Below, piece by piece: positions 9,087-16,755 of a DNA stretch of 64,000 bases. Source of the DNA: Pseudomonas orientalis. GTDB lineage: Bacteria > Pseudomonadota > Gammaproteobacteria > Pseudomonadales > Pseudomonadaceae. Location of the stretch: contig NZ_CP018049.1 in assembly GCF_002934065.1 (NCBI RefSeq), forward strand, positions 2,664,501 to 2,728,500, in the 5' to 3' direction. The notes beneath the pieces were generated by a model. The model did not search any database and had not been told where the DNA came from. It saw nothing but the letters and a program-made list of their open reading frames with translations. Each line of letters begins with the position of its first letter. Within the stretch, counting starts at the first letter, position 1. A program made the translations under genes and the position numbers.

Positions 9087-9682
9087 CGCAGCCCCTCAAG
9101 GCTTGCCACCGAAGCCTCGTCACGACCCCACAGGTCGAGCAGAAAATCGTCTTCGTGGTGGCGGACCACCGCGTGCAGACCCAGTCGTCGCTCAAGCAGT
9201 GCGTGCACCTGTTCGGCGGTTTGCGGGCAACCGTCGATGCGCGGTCGCCAATGGCAAGCCAGCAGTTGGCCGTCCTCCGCCAAGGCCTCGAGGCAGCGGT
9301 CAGCCAGGCGCTCGAGATCAACGGCGTCAAGGTAGTAACAGAACTCACTCAATACGATCAGCTCGAATTGCCCCGCCGGCCATTGTTCAGGCAACCAGCG
9401 TTGCTCGATCTGCACGTTGGAAAACCCGGCGAGCCGTTTTTTCGCCAGCTCCACCGCCGCGCTCGCCGTGTCGCAGCACAGCAAGCGATCACAACGCGGC
9501 GCCAGTTCGGCGCTCAGCTCGCCATTGGCGCAGCCGGGTTCGAACACCGAGGCGTAGCGCGCCCGGGTCAGGACTGCCACGGTCAATGCACGTTTGCGTC
9601 GCTCATACCAACGTTGACGAAACGCCCAGGGGTCGTCGTTGCCGGCGAACATCTGGTCAAAATAGGGGCTTGTCACACTCAA
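9083..9682 (-). CDS. NodS-like SAM-dependent methyltransferase
   Basis: This 199-residue class I methyltransferase begins MSVTSPYFDQMFAGNDDPWAFRQRWYERRK. The DPWxFRxxWYExRK signature is typical of NodS-like N-methyltransferases. The SAM motif I is FEPGCANGELS (about residues 47-57), followed by CDTASAAVELA and VLSEFCYYL. NodS methylates the deacetylated glucosamine nitrogen of Nod factors; the substrate here is unknown. It overlaps the PIG-L gene upstream and the glycosyltransferase gene downstream by 4 bases each, so the three products are likely made in concert. Confidence 0.88.
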   Translation of the reverse strand: MSVTSPYFDQMFAGNDDPWAFRQRWYERRKRALTVAVLTRARYASVFEPGCANGELSAELAPRCDRLLCCDTASAAVELAKKRLAGFSNVQIEQRWLPEQWPAGQFELIVLSEFCYYLDAVDLERLADRCLEALAEDGQLLACHWRPRIDGCPQTAEQVHALLERRLGLHAVVRHHEDDFLLDLWGRDEASVASLEGLR

Positions 9683-10437
9683 ACGAACACCACTTCAAAA
9701 GGTTGCAGCAAACGCTCCACCACATAGGGCGCGAGCACGGGCGGCAGACCGACCTGCGGGTCGCCCTCCAACTGGCTGGCGAAGGCGTGGATGGCATGGC
9801 GTTTGCGCGCCACACGTTCGGGCGTCAGCGGGATCTTGCGCGCACGGTCCCAAGGCACCATGCCATCTTCGGCGGTCGCCCAGTGCCAGGTCCATACAGG
9901 CAGTTCGTACAAGGTAGCGCCCACTGCCCGAGCGGCTTTCGCGCTGGCGCGGCCGACAGCCTCATGGTCGCAATGCCCGTCTTCACGCCAAGTGGCGAAC
10001 ACCACGTCGTCGGGCTTGAGGTAGCGCTGGATGAAGGCGGCCAGTTCTTCCTCGCGCTCGGCAACCTTGCTGTCGGTAAACCCGGCGCGCAGCCACTTCA
10101 AACTGTGCAGCGGCAAGCCCAGGCGGTGCAGGGCCTGCGCCGATTCCTGCGGGCGCACCACGCTCAGGCGTTGCACCGGCCACAGTTCGGAGCCCGGATG
10201 GCTGGCGCTGCCGTCTGTGACCGAGATCAACTGAATGGGCCGGTCCAGGGCAGCCAGGCCCTGCAGCAAACCGCCGCTGCCGAGCACTTCATCGTCCGGG
10301 TGCGGGGCGATGATCACCGCGCGTCGCCCCTGCGGTACCAGTTGCTCGACGCTGATATGCGGCAGTTCAGCCAGGCGCGACGACGTTTGCCAATAATGCA
10401 GCGGCGTGCCCTGGCCAACAATCGGGTTGGGTTTCAT
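9679..10437 (-). CDS. PIG-L/LmbE-family N-acetyl-sugar deacetylase
   Basis: This 252-residue protein has the intact zinc motif APHPDDEVLGSGG (His46, Asp48, Asp49) and a second histidine in DGHCDHEAVGRAS. These are the hallmarks of zinc-dependent deacetylases acting on N-acetylglucosamine-containing substrates (MshB, PIG-L, BshB). The start is ATG 10437 with AGGGAGGTGG upstream; it overlaps the acyl-CoA-dehydrogenase-like gene by 4 bases. The open frame extends about 530 bases further upstream only as a shadow of that gene. A canonical HPDDE enzyme beside an HPGDE paralogue at 7519-8286 suggests duplication and divergence. The substrate is not known. Confidence 0.9.
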   Translation of the reverse strand: MKPNPIVGQGTPLHYWQTSSRLAELPHISVEQLVPQGRRAVIIAPHPDDEVLGSGGLLQGLAALDRPIQLISVTDGSASHPGSELWPVQRLSVVRPQESAQALHRLGLPLHSLKWLRAGFTDSKVAEREEELAAFIQRYLKPDDVVFATWREDGHCDHEAVGRASAKAARAVGATLYELPVWTWHWATAEDGMVPWDRARKIPLTPERVARKRHAIHAFASQLEGDPQVGLPPVLAPYVVERLLQPFEVVFV

Positions 10438-11432
10438 AATTGCCACCTCCCTGACGGCTCGCCCGCCACCTGTTCGCCCAGGGCGGCCAGGTCGCGTTCG
10501 GCATGACTTTGACGTACATACACCGGCAAGTCCGCCATCAATTGGGCAAAGTGCGGGTCCTTGCAGTAAGGCCCGGCCCCCACGGCGCGCCCGACATGAT
10601 GGATCACCTGCTCGACGGTTTCCTCGACGCACGCGCGCACTTGTTGGGCCAGCAGCCGGGCATCGGCGGTCGGTGCCCGGTCGACCTGCTCGGCGCTGGC
10701 GCGCAGCACGCAGGCCGCACTGTTGAGTGCGCTGTCCACCGCGCCCAGATGGGCCAGGGCGTGGGGCTCGGGATGCTTGGCGCACTGCTCGCGCAGCACT
10801 TCGGCCAGGCGCTGCGCCGCGCCATACCAGCACGCCGCAATGCCGATGCCGCCATGCCAGAAGCCCGGTCGCGCCAGGTAGTCGCCCGGGCCGCCCACCG
10901 CAAGGCCGCGTGCCTCGTTGAAGACGATCTCTACGCTGCCTGTGGCCGCCATGCCCACCGCACTCCACCCTTCATCGGTGACGGTGACGCCGGGCTGGTC
11001 CATTGCCACGGCAACCAACTGCTGGCGATCTTCTTCATCCCACGCGGTCAACAACCCGTGCGAGACAACGGAGGCCCCGGAGCACCAGGCTTTACGCCCA
11101 TCGACGATCAGCCGTTGGCCGTCACGCCGCACCCGCGCCCTGGCGCTCGGCGGCTCGGCGGCCCACATCCCCCAGGTGCTGCCCAACGGCGGCAGCGGGC
11201 TGTCGAGCTCGGCAATGATCGCCAGGGCGTCGGTGTGGCCTTCGAACAGTTTGCACAAGCGCAGGTCATGGCCGGCGACTTGCGCCAGCCCGCTGTAACG
11301 CTCCAGCGTCTGGCCGCTGCCGGGCAAGGGCAGCTGGTCCAGGCCTTCTTCCTGAAGGTCCTTTAAGGCATTACCCAGGGCTTGCGTATTGGCATAGCCC
11401 CGGTAGCCGGAAAGGAATCCGTGCAACGCCAT
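10434..11432 (-). CDS. Acyl-CoA dehydrogenase-like flavoprotein
   Basis: This 332-residue protein is about 50 residues shorter than typical acyl-CoA dehydrogenases. The middle-domain strands are recognisable (GMWAAEPPSARARVRRDGQRLIVDGRKAWCSGA, then DEGWSAVGMAATGSVEIVF) and a helical C-terminal domain follows (GIGIAACWYGAAQRLAEVL). The shortened N-terminus may mean an altered acyl pocket. ATG 11432 lies one base after the glgX stop codon, with GAGGTG inside the end of glgX as the probable ribosome binding site. This argues for translational coupling to glycogen debranching. Whether it acts on a CoA thioester, or as a monooxygenase-like flavoprotein as some family members do, cannot be told. 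Confidence 0.82.
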   Translation of the reverse strand: MALHGFLSGYRGYANTQALGNALKDLQEEGLDQLPLPGSGQTLERYSGLAQVAGHDLRLCKLFEGHTDALAIIAELDSPLPPLGSTWGMWAAEPPSARARVRRDGQRLIVDGRKAWCSGASVVSHGLLTAWDEEDRQQLVAVAMDQPGVTVTDEGWSAVGMAATGSVEIVFNEARGLAVGGPGDYLARPGFWHGGIGIAACWYGAAQRLAEVLREQCAKHPEPHALAHLGAVDSALNSAACVLRASAEQVDRAPTADARLLAQQVRACVEETVEQVIHHVGRAVGAGPYCKDPHFAQLMADLPVYVRQSHAERDLAALGEQVAGEPSGRWQL

Positions 11433-11433
11433 G

Positions 11434-13593
11434 TCACACCTCGTCGTCGTGATGCAGTTCAAACAGTAGCAGCGAGCGGCCGGTGGCGGCGTACTCGTGC
11501 TCAAATTCAAAGCGCTCCTGGCCACGCACTGCCGGGTCGTTGGTATCGAGCAGGCAATTCCAGTACTCGCCCTGGGGCACCGGTGGCAGACGGAAATTGA
11601 CCATGTCGTGATGGGCATTGACCACCAGCAACAACGTCGCGTCGGCGCCGGCACGGCGAATCCCGGTTTCCTGGGCGCGGCCATCCATCAGCATGCCCAG
11701 GCAGCGGCCATTGCTGTCTTCCCACTGCTCGGTGGTCATTTCATTGCCATCCGGCGCCAGCCAGGTGACGTCTTTTACGCCGATATCTTCATTGTAGTCG
11801 CCGACCAGGAAGCGCCCACGGCGCAGGATCGGGTACGCCAGGCGCAGCTTGATCAAGCGTTTGACGAACTTGAGCAGGGCCTTGCCGTCGTCGTCCAGGT
11901 CCCAGTTGACCCAACCGATCTCGCTGTCCTGGCAGTAGGCGTTGTTGTTGCCATGCTGGGTGCGGGCGAACTCGTCCCCGGCCACAATCATCGGCGTACC
12001 TTGGGCCAGCAGCAGGGTGGCGAAGAAGTTGCGCATCTGGCGCAGGCGCAGCGCGTTGATTTCCGGGTCGTCGGTAGGGCCTTCGGCGCCGTGGTTCCAC
12101 GACAGGTTGTTATTGCTGCCGTCCTGGTTGTTCTCGTCGTTGGCTTCGTTGTGCTTGTCGTTGTAGGACACCAGGTCATGCAGGGTGAACCCGTCATGAG
12201 CCGTGATGAAGTTCACCGAGCTGTAAGGCCGGCGCCCACGGTGGTTGAACATCTCGCCCGATGCGGTCATGCGTCCGGCGAAGTCCGCCAACTGGCCGTC
12301 GTCGCCTTTCCAGAAAGCACGCACAGTGTCGCGGAAACGGTCGTTCCATTCCGCCCAGCCCGGCGGGAAGTTGCCCACCTGATAGCCGCCGGGGCCGCAG
12401 TCCCAGGGTTCGGCGATCAGTTTGAGCTGGCGCAGGATAGGGTCCTGGCGGCATGCCACGAGGAAGCTGTGACGTTCGTCAAAGCCGTCGCGATAGCGGC
12501 CGAGGATCGTGGCCAGGTCGAAGCGGAAACCATCGACGTGCATCTCGGTCGCCCAGTAACGCAGGGAGTCGGTGACCATCTGCAGCACGCACGGGTGACT
12601 CAGGTCCAGGGTGTTGCCCGTGCCGGAATCATTGATGTAGAAGCGCTTTTCGTCGGGCATCAGCCGGTAGTACGAGGCGTTGTCGATGCCGCGCATGGAC
12701 AGGGTAGGGCCGCGCTCGTTGCCTTCGGCGGTGTGGTTGTAGACCACGTCGAGGATCACTTCGAGCTTCTGCTCATGCAGGTGCGCGACCATCTCCTTGA
12801 ACTCGGCGATCTTGCCGCTCGCCAGGTAGCGCGGGTCGGGGGCAAAAAACGCGATGCTGTTGTAGCCCCAGTAGTTGGTCATGCCTTTTTCCAGCAGATG
12901 CTGGTCGTTGACGAAGGCATGCACGGGCAACAGCTCGACCGAAGACACCCCCAACTGGCGGATATGCTTGAGCACGTCATCTTCCATCAGCCCCGCGCAG
13001 GTGCCGCGCACGGATTCGCCGACCGAAGGATGGCGCATGCTGATGCCGCGCAGGTGGGTTTCATAGATGATCGTACGGTCCCATGGCACGCGCACCGGCT
13101 GGTCGTTGCCCCAGGTGTGTGCCGGGTCGATGACCTTGCACTTGGGCACGAAGGGCGCGCTGTCGCGCTCGTCGAAGCTGAGGTCGTCATCGGGGTGGCC
13201 GATGGTGTAGCCAAACAGCGCTTCGGACCATTTGAGTTCGCCCACCAGTTGCTTGGCATAGGGGTCGATCAGCAATTTGTTGTGGTTGAAGCGATGGCCG
13301 TTTTCCGGGTCGTAAGGGCCATACACACGGTAGCCGTAAATCAGCCCGGGGTGGGCGTCGGGCAGGTAGCCGTGGAAAATCTCGTCGGTGTATTCGGGCA
13401 ACTCGATGCGTTCCAGTTCCACTTCACCGGCATCGTCGAACAGGCACAGTTCGACCTTGGTGGCGTTGGCGGAAAACAGCGCAAAGTTGACGCCCAGGCC
13501 GTCCCAGGTGGCGCCAAGCGGGAAGGGCAGGCCTTCACGAATCCGCGACGGCTCATGGTCCGGCGTGGTTGAGGCTTTATCGGGTTGGCTCAT
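11434..13593 (-). CDS. glgX: Glycogen debranching enzyme GlgX
   Basis: This 719-residue GH13 enzyme hydrolyses alpha-1,6 branches in short-branched glucans in the cytoplasm. The N-terminal CBM48-like domain (GLPFPLGATWDGLGVNFALFS) precedes the catalytic barrel. The barrel shows DVVYNHT (about 282), nucleophile Asp359 in GFRFDLA, acid Glu395 in LIAEPWD, and the transition-state pair His466-Asp467 in TAHDGF. Length fits the family. The start has GGAG 8 bases upstream. It follows the DUF2934 gene after a 129-base gap containing a hairpin, and it feeds linear maltodextrin to the TreY/TreZ pathway encoded by the same run. Confidence 0.97.
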   Translation of the reverse strand: MSQPDKASTTPDHEPSRIREGLPFPLGATWDGLGVNFALFSANATKVELCLFDDAGEVELERIELPEYTDEIFHGYLPDAHPGLIYGYRVYGPYDPENGHRFNHNKLLIDPYAKQLVGELKWSEALFGYTIGHPDDDLSFDERDSAPFVPKCKVIDPAHTWGNDQPVRVPWDRTIIYETHLRGISMRHPSVGESVRGTCAGLMEDDVLKHIRQLGVSSVELLPVHAFVNDQHLLEKGMTNYWGYNSIAFFAPDPRYLASGKIAEFKEMVAHLHEQKLEVILDVVYNHTAEGNERGPTLSMRGIDNASYYRLMPDEKRFYINDSGTGNTLDLSHPCVLQMVTDSLRYWATEMHVDGFRFDLATILGRYRDGFDERHSFLVACRQDPILRQLKLIAEPWDCGPGGYQVGNFPPGWAEWNDRFRDTVRAFWKGDDGQLADFAGRMTASGEMFNHRGRRPYSSVNFITAHDGFTLHDLVSYNDKHNEANDENNQDGSNNNLSWNHGAEGPTDDPEINALRLRQMRNFFATLLLAQGTPMIVAGDEFARTQHGNNNAYCQDSEIGWVNWDLDDDGKALLKFVKRLIKLRLAYPILRRGRFLVGDYNEDIGVKDVTWLAPDGNEMTTEQWEDSNGRCLGMLMDGRAQETGIRRAGADATLLLVVNAHHDMVNFRLPPVPQGEYWNCLLDTNDPAVRGQERFEFEHEYAATGRSLLLFELHHDDEV

Positions 13594-13677
13594 GGTGTTG
13601 CTCCTGCAAGGGTTCTTTTTTCGGGCCGAACGCGGCCGTACTGACAGTTATTCAGCGTATGACGTAGATAGATAAAG

Positions 13678-13706
13678 GCCCCCTGACGGCAATGTTCTCA
13701 GGGGGC
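13678..13706 (-). terminator. Intra-operon hairpin between the DUF2934 gene and glgX
   Basis: A perfect 9-bp GC-rich stem (GCCCCCTGA and its complement) has an 11-base loop. On the minus strand only a weak CTTTAT tail follows. It could attenuate readthrough or stabilise an upstream mRNA end, because genes continue in the same direction beyond it. Confidence 0.5.
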
Positions 13707-13722
13707 GCGGCGATCGATAAGC

Positions 13723-13983
13723 TTAGGGTTTGGGCTTTTTCGGTGCTGCGGGCTTCTTTGGCGCAGGCTTGGCGGCGGCAGGCGCCGCAGGCTTGGCTTT
13801 GGGTGCAGGCTTGGGCGCGGTCTTGGGCTTGGCGGCCGGCTTGGGCTTGCTTGGCGTCAATGCCTCGGCTTCGGCCAGCTTGCGCGCCATTTCCCAGTGA
13901 CGAGCATCTTCACCGTGGGGTTTGCCTTCGGACTCCCAGATCTGATGGGCCAGTTCGCGGATGCGTTTGTCTTCATTACTCAT
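13723..13983 (-). CDS. DUF2934 protein with a Lys/Ala/Pro-rich tail
   Basis: This 86-residue protein has an N-terminal DUF2934 unit (DKRIRELAHQIWESEGKPHGEDARHWEMARKL, about residues 4-36). A low-complexity tail made almost only of Lys, Pro and Ala follows, resembling histone H1-like or AlgP tails. The true start is ATG 13983 with GAGGAG upstream rather than the GTG one codon earlier. DUF2934 proteins often sit beside stress or trehalose genes; the biochemical role is unknown. A basic tail suggests binding to nucleic acid or an anionic polymer, which is inference. It lies 21 bases after treY. Confidence 0.88.
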   Translation of the reverse strand: MSNEDKRIRELAHQIWESEGKPHGEDARHWEMARKLAEAEALTPSKPKPAAKPKTAPKPAPKAKPAAPAAAKPAPKKPAAPKKPKP

Positions 13984-14004
13984 CACACACTCCTCAGAAA
14001 ATGT

Positions 14005-16755
14005 TCAGCTTTCTTGAATATCGGTATTGATAAAGACATTGACCGGGAAATCCCCCAGGGCAGCGCTGATCAACAGCTCCTTGTCTGGTGTGACTGCGCT
14101 TGTTTGAAAAAGTCCCTTCCAGTTTTGTGTTGTGGCGGCGAACGGTAATTTCACCCGTGTATCGCCCCAAACCTGGGCAGGAATCAGGGGCTGCAGCGCA
14201 TTTTCGAGCAGGCGCCGGGACCAGCGTGGCACCACCACCAGCACGTGTTTGCCCTGCAGTTCGCGGCAGAACGCAACGACATGATCGGCCTGTGGCCCAA
14301 CCACCTCCAGGGCGGTGTAGGCGCCGTCGCTGAACAGCTCGACGTTGGCCTTGCGCAAGACCAGTACCTGCGCGATCACCGCCTGCTTGATACGCCCGTC
14401 GCGCCAGCTGGACAGCAGTTCACCGATGTCCGCCGGGTTATCCAGTGCGCGTTGCCGCGCCTGGAAGTCCACCGGACGCCGGTTGTCCGGGTCGACCAGA
14501 CTGAAGTCCCAGAACTCATCGCCCTGGTACACGTCCGGTACACCGGGCACGCTCAGGTGAAGCAAAGTCTGCGCCAGCCCATTCAAGGCGCCGGCGGGGG
14601 CGATGGCCTGGGCCGCGTCGGCAAGCGCGTCGCGCAAGGGCTTGCCGGTTTCACTGAGCAATACGCGCTGCAGAAACGTCTCGACGCCGCGCTCGTACGC
14701 CTCGTTCGGCGCGCTCCAGCTGCTTTGCAGCTTGGCTTCGCGCAGCGCTTTCTGTTGCCACTGCCAGAGGCGTTGTTGATACGCCTCAAGGTCGGGGTTC
14801 GGCTCCAGCGGCCAACTGCCGAGCAGCACTTGATAAAGGATCAGTTCGTCGCCGGCCGATGGGCTGTCAGGCGTCTCGCGCAACGGCGCGGCCAGGCTGC
14901 GCCAGTGTTCCACCTGTTCGGCATACCAGGGCGCGCATTCGCTCAACACCGCCAGGCGCGCGCGGGTGTCTTCGCCACGTTTATGGTCGTGGGTGGCGGT
15001 GGCCAGCAAGTTATGCGGAAACGTCTTCAAGCGCTGCTGGTTGGCCCCATGAAAATCGGCCAACGGCGCGCTGAACTGCTCGGTGCTGAAACCCACGTCG
15101 TTACGCGACAGCAACACGGCCGAGCGATAGAACGCCGTGTCTTCCACGGCCTTGGCCGCGGCGGGCGAGGTCAGTTGCTGGAAGCGCACACAGGCATGCT
15201 TGAGCATCTTGCGCTCGCGGCCCAGCGGGCGATTGCGCCACGGTTGACCACCCAGCCATTTCTCCAGGTGATCGAGCACCGGCCAGTCGCCCTCGTTCAG
15301 GGTACTGCGCGCGCCCTCCATGGCCTGTTGGAAGACCTTGTCGTCGGCTGCGCTGCGCCCGCGAGCACTGATGTAGGTGCGGTACACCGGAAAATGCACG
15401 ATCAGTTCCTGCAACGCCCGGCGGATCGCGCCCAGGGTCAGGTCGCGGGTCATCACGTCGTCGCGGGCCACTTGCAGCAGCGCCTGGGCGACGCTTTCGA
15501 AGTCGCCGCCCAACGAACCGTTGAGGATTTGCTGGCGCGCCAACCGTGCTTCGTCCATAAACGCCGACGGCCGTTCGCTGTGGCGCGACCACAACTCGGC
15601 CAGCGGCGCGAAGCCGTCCGGGTGATGCTGCATCAATGACAGTTGGTTCATGAATTCGTAGCCGGTGGTGCCGTCCACTTGCCAGTCTTCGCGCAGGGTC
15701 TCGCCTTCACCGAGGATTTTCTCCACGAAGATCGGCAAATGCCGCTGCGGCGACAATGCATCCACCCGGCGCCGCAGCTTGCGGCAATAACCGCGTGGGT
15801 CGGCCAGGCCGTCGATATGGTCGATGCGCAGGCCATCGATCAGGCCTGCGCTGATCAACTCGAAAATCTTGCCGTGGGTGGCCTCGAATACCGCCGTACG
15901 CTCCACGCGCAGGCCGCCCAATTCGTTGACGTCGAAAAAGCGCCGCCAGTTGATGTCGTCCGCCGCCGTGCGCCAACTGGCGAGGCGGTAGGTCTGCTCC
16001 TCCAGCAGTCGATGCAGGCGCTCGAAGCCCTCAGGCGTACGTCCGTCGAACGCGGCGAGGCGCTGTTCGATGGCGGGCAATACCTCACTGGCCCGCTCGG
16101 CCAGTGCCTGTTTCAGCCAGCCGGCTTCGGCGTAGGCGTCATCCTGGTACGCCAGGGCGGCGAAGCGCTCGGCCAGCGGCTTGAGCGGCTCTTCGTTGCC
16201 CAGGATCAGCGCATAGTCCCTTGGGCAGATCGGGAAGCGATGTTCGTAGTGCTCGACGTAAAACGCACCCTGCGCCGCGTCGAACTTCAGCACCAGGCTG
16301 CCGCTCTGCAGCGCTTCGCCGTAATCGCTGCCCAGGAACGGCATCAACAGCTGGCCCTTGAGCAGGGGGTCGGGGGAATGCCATTGAATATCGAAGAATT
16401 CGCTGTACGGACTCAAGCGTCCCCATTCCAGCAGGTCCAGCCACCAGGGGTTGTCGGCGCCGCCCACGGCCATATGGTTGGAGACGATGTCGAGGATCAG
16501 GCCCATGTCGTGTTCGCGCAACGCGGCAACCAGACGCTGCAACGCGGCGTCGCCGCCCAGTTCCGGGTTGACACAGGTGGGGTCGACCACGTCATAGCCA
16601 TGCATCGATCCGGCCCGCGCCTTGAGCAGGGGCGAGGCGTACAGGTGGCTGATGCCCAGTCGGGCGAAATACGGCACCAACGGCACCGCATCATCCAGGG
16701 TGAAGCCTTTATGAAATTGCAGGCGCTGAGTGGCGCGCAGGGGCAGTGCTTTCAT
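14005..16755 (-). CDS. treY: Maltooligosyltrehalose synthase TreY
   Basis: This 916-residue GH13 enzyme converts the reducing end of maltodextrin into a trehalose unit by intramolecular transglycosylation. The motifs are ASPLLKARAGSMHGYDVVDP near the N-terminus, DIVSNHMAVGG (about residue 90), nucleophile Asp312 in GLRIDHIDGL, and FVEKILGEGE with the acid Glu345. A C-terminal region (VVVPRWSRRL) completes the usual length. Its start overlaps the malQ end by 4 bases (ATGA). Together with TreZ it releases trehalose from alpha-glucan; in pseudomonads this pathway supports desiccation and osmotic tolerance. Confidence 0.97.
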   Translation of the reverse strand: MKALPLRATQRLQFHKGFTLDDAVPLVPYFARLGISHLYASPLLKARAGSMHGYDVVDPTCVNPELGGDAALQRLVAALREHDMGLILDIVSNHMAVGGADNPWWLDLLEWGRLSPYSEFFDIQWHSPDPLLKGQLLMPFLGSDYGEALQSGSLVLKFDAAQGAFYVEHYEHRFPICPRDYALILGNEEPLKPLAERFAALAYQDDAYAEAGWLKQALAERASEVLPAIEQRLAAFDGRTPEGFERLHRLLEEQTYRLASWRTAADDINWRRFFDVNELGGLRVERTAVFEATHGKIFELISAGLIDGLRIDHIDGLADPRGYCRKLRRRVDALSPQRHLPIFVEKILGEGETLREDWQVDGTTGYEFMNQLSLMQHHPDGFAPLAELWSRHSERPSAFMDEARLARQQILNGSLGGDFESVAQALLQVARDDVMTRDLTLGAIRRALQELIVHFPVYRTYISARGRSAADDKVFQQAMEGARSTLNEGDWPVLDHLEKWLGGQPWRNRPLGRERKMLKHACVRFQQLTSPAAAKAVEDTAFYRSAVLLSRNDVGFSTEQFSAPLADFHGANQQRLKTFPHNLLATATHDHKRGEDTRARLAVLSECAPWYAEQVEHWRSLAAPLRETPDSPSAGDELILYQVLLGSWPLEPNPDLEAYQQRLWQWQQKALREAKLQSSWSAPNEAYERGVETFLQRVLLSETGKPLRDALADAAQAIAPAGALNGLAQTLLHLSVPGVPDVYQGDEFWDFSLVDPDNRRPVDFQARQRALDNPADIGELLSSWRDGRIKQAVIAQVLVLRKANVELFSDGAYTALEVVGPQADHVVAFCRELQGKHVLVVVPRWSRRLLENALQPLIPAQVWGDTRVKLPFAATTQNWKGLFQTSAVTPDKELLISAALGDFPVNVFINTDIQES

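Noticed and set aside
8743..10506. Plus-strand open frame of 587 codons
   Set aside because: It is Arg/Pro/Ala-rich low-complexity translation across three well-defined minus-strand genes; it has no domain and no binding site.
7519..11432. True Nod-factor locus (nodABC-like)
   Set aside because: No NodA acyltransferase or NodC-type chitin synthase is present; the GT2 is short and soluble. Only an analogy of enzyme classes is claimed.
11497..13572. Plus-strand open frame of 691 codons
   Set aside because: It is the complement of glgX, which carries all GH13 catalytic motifs on the other strand.
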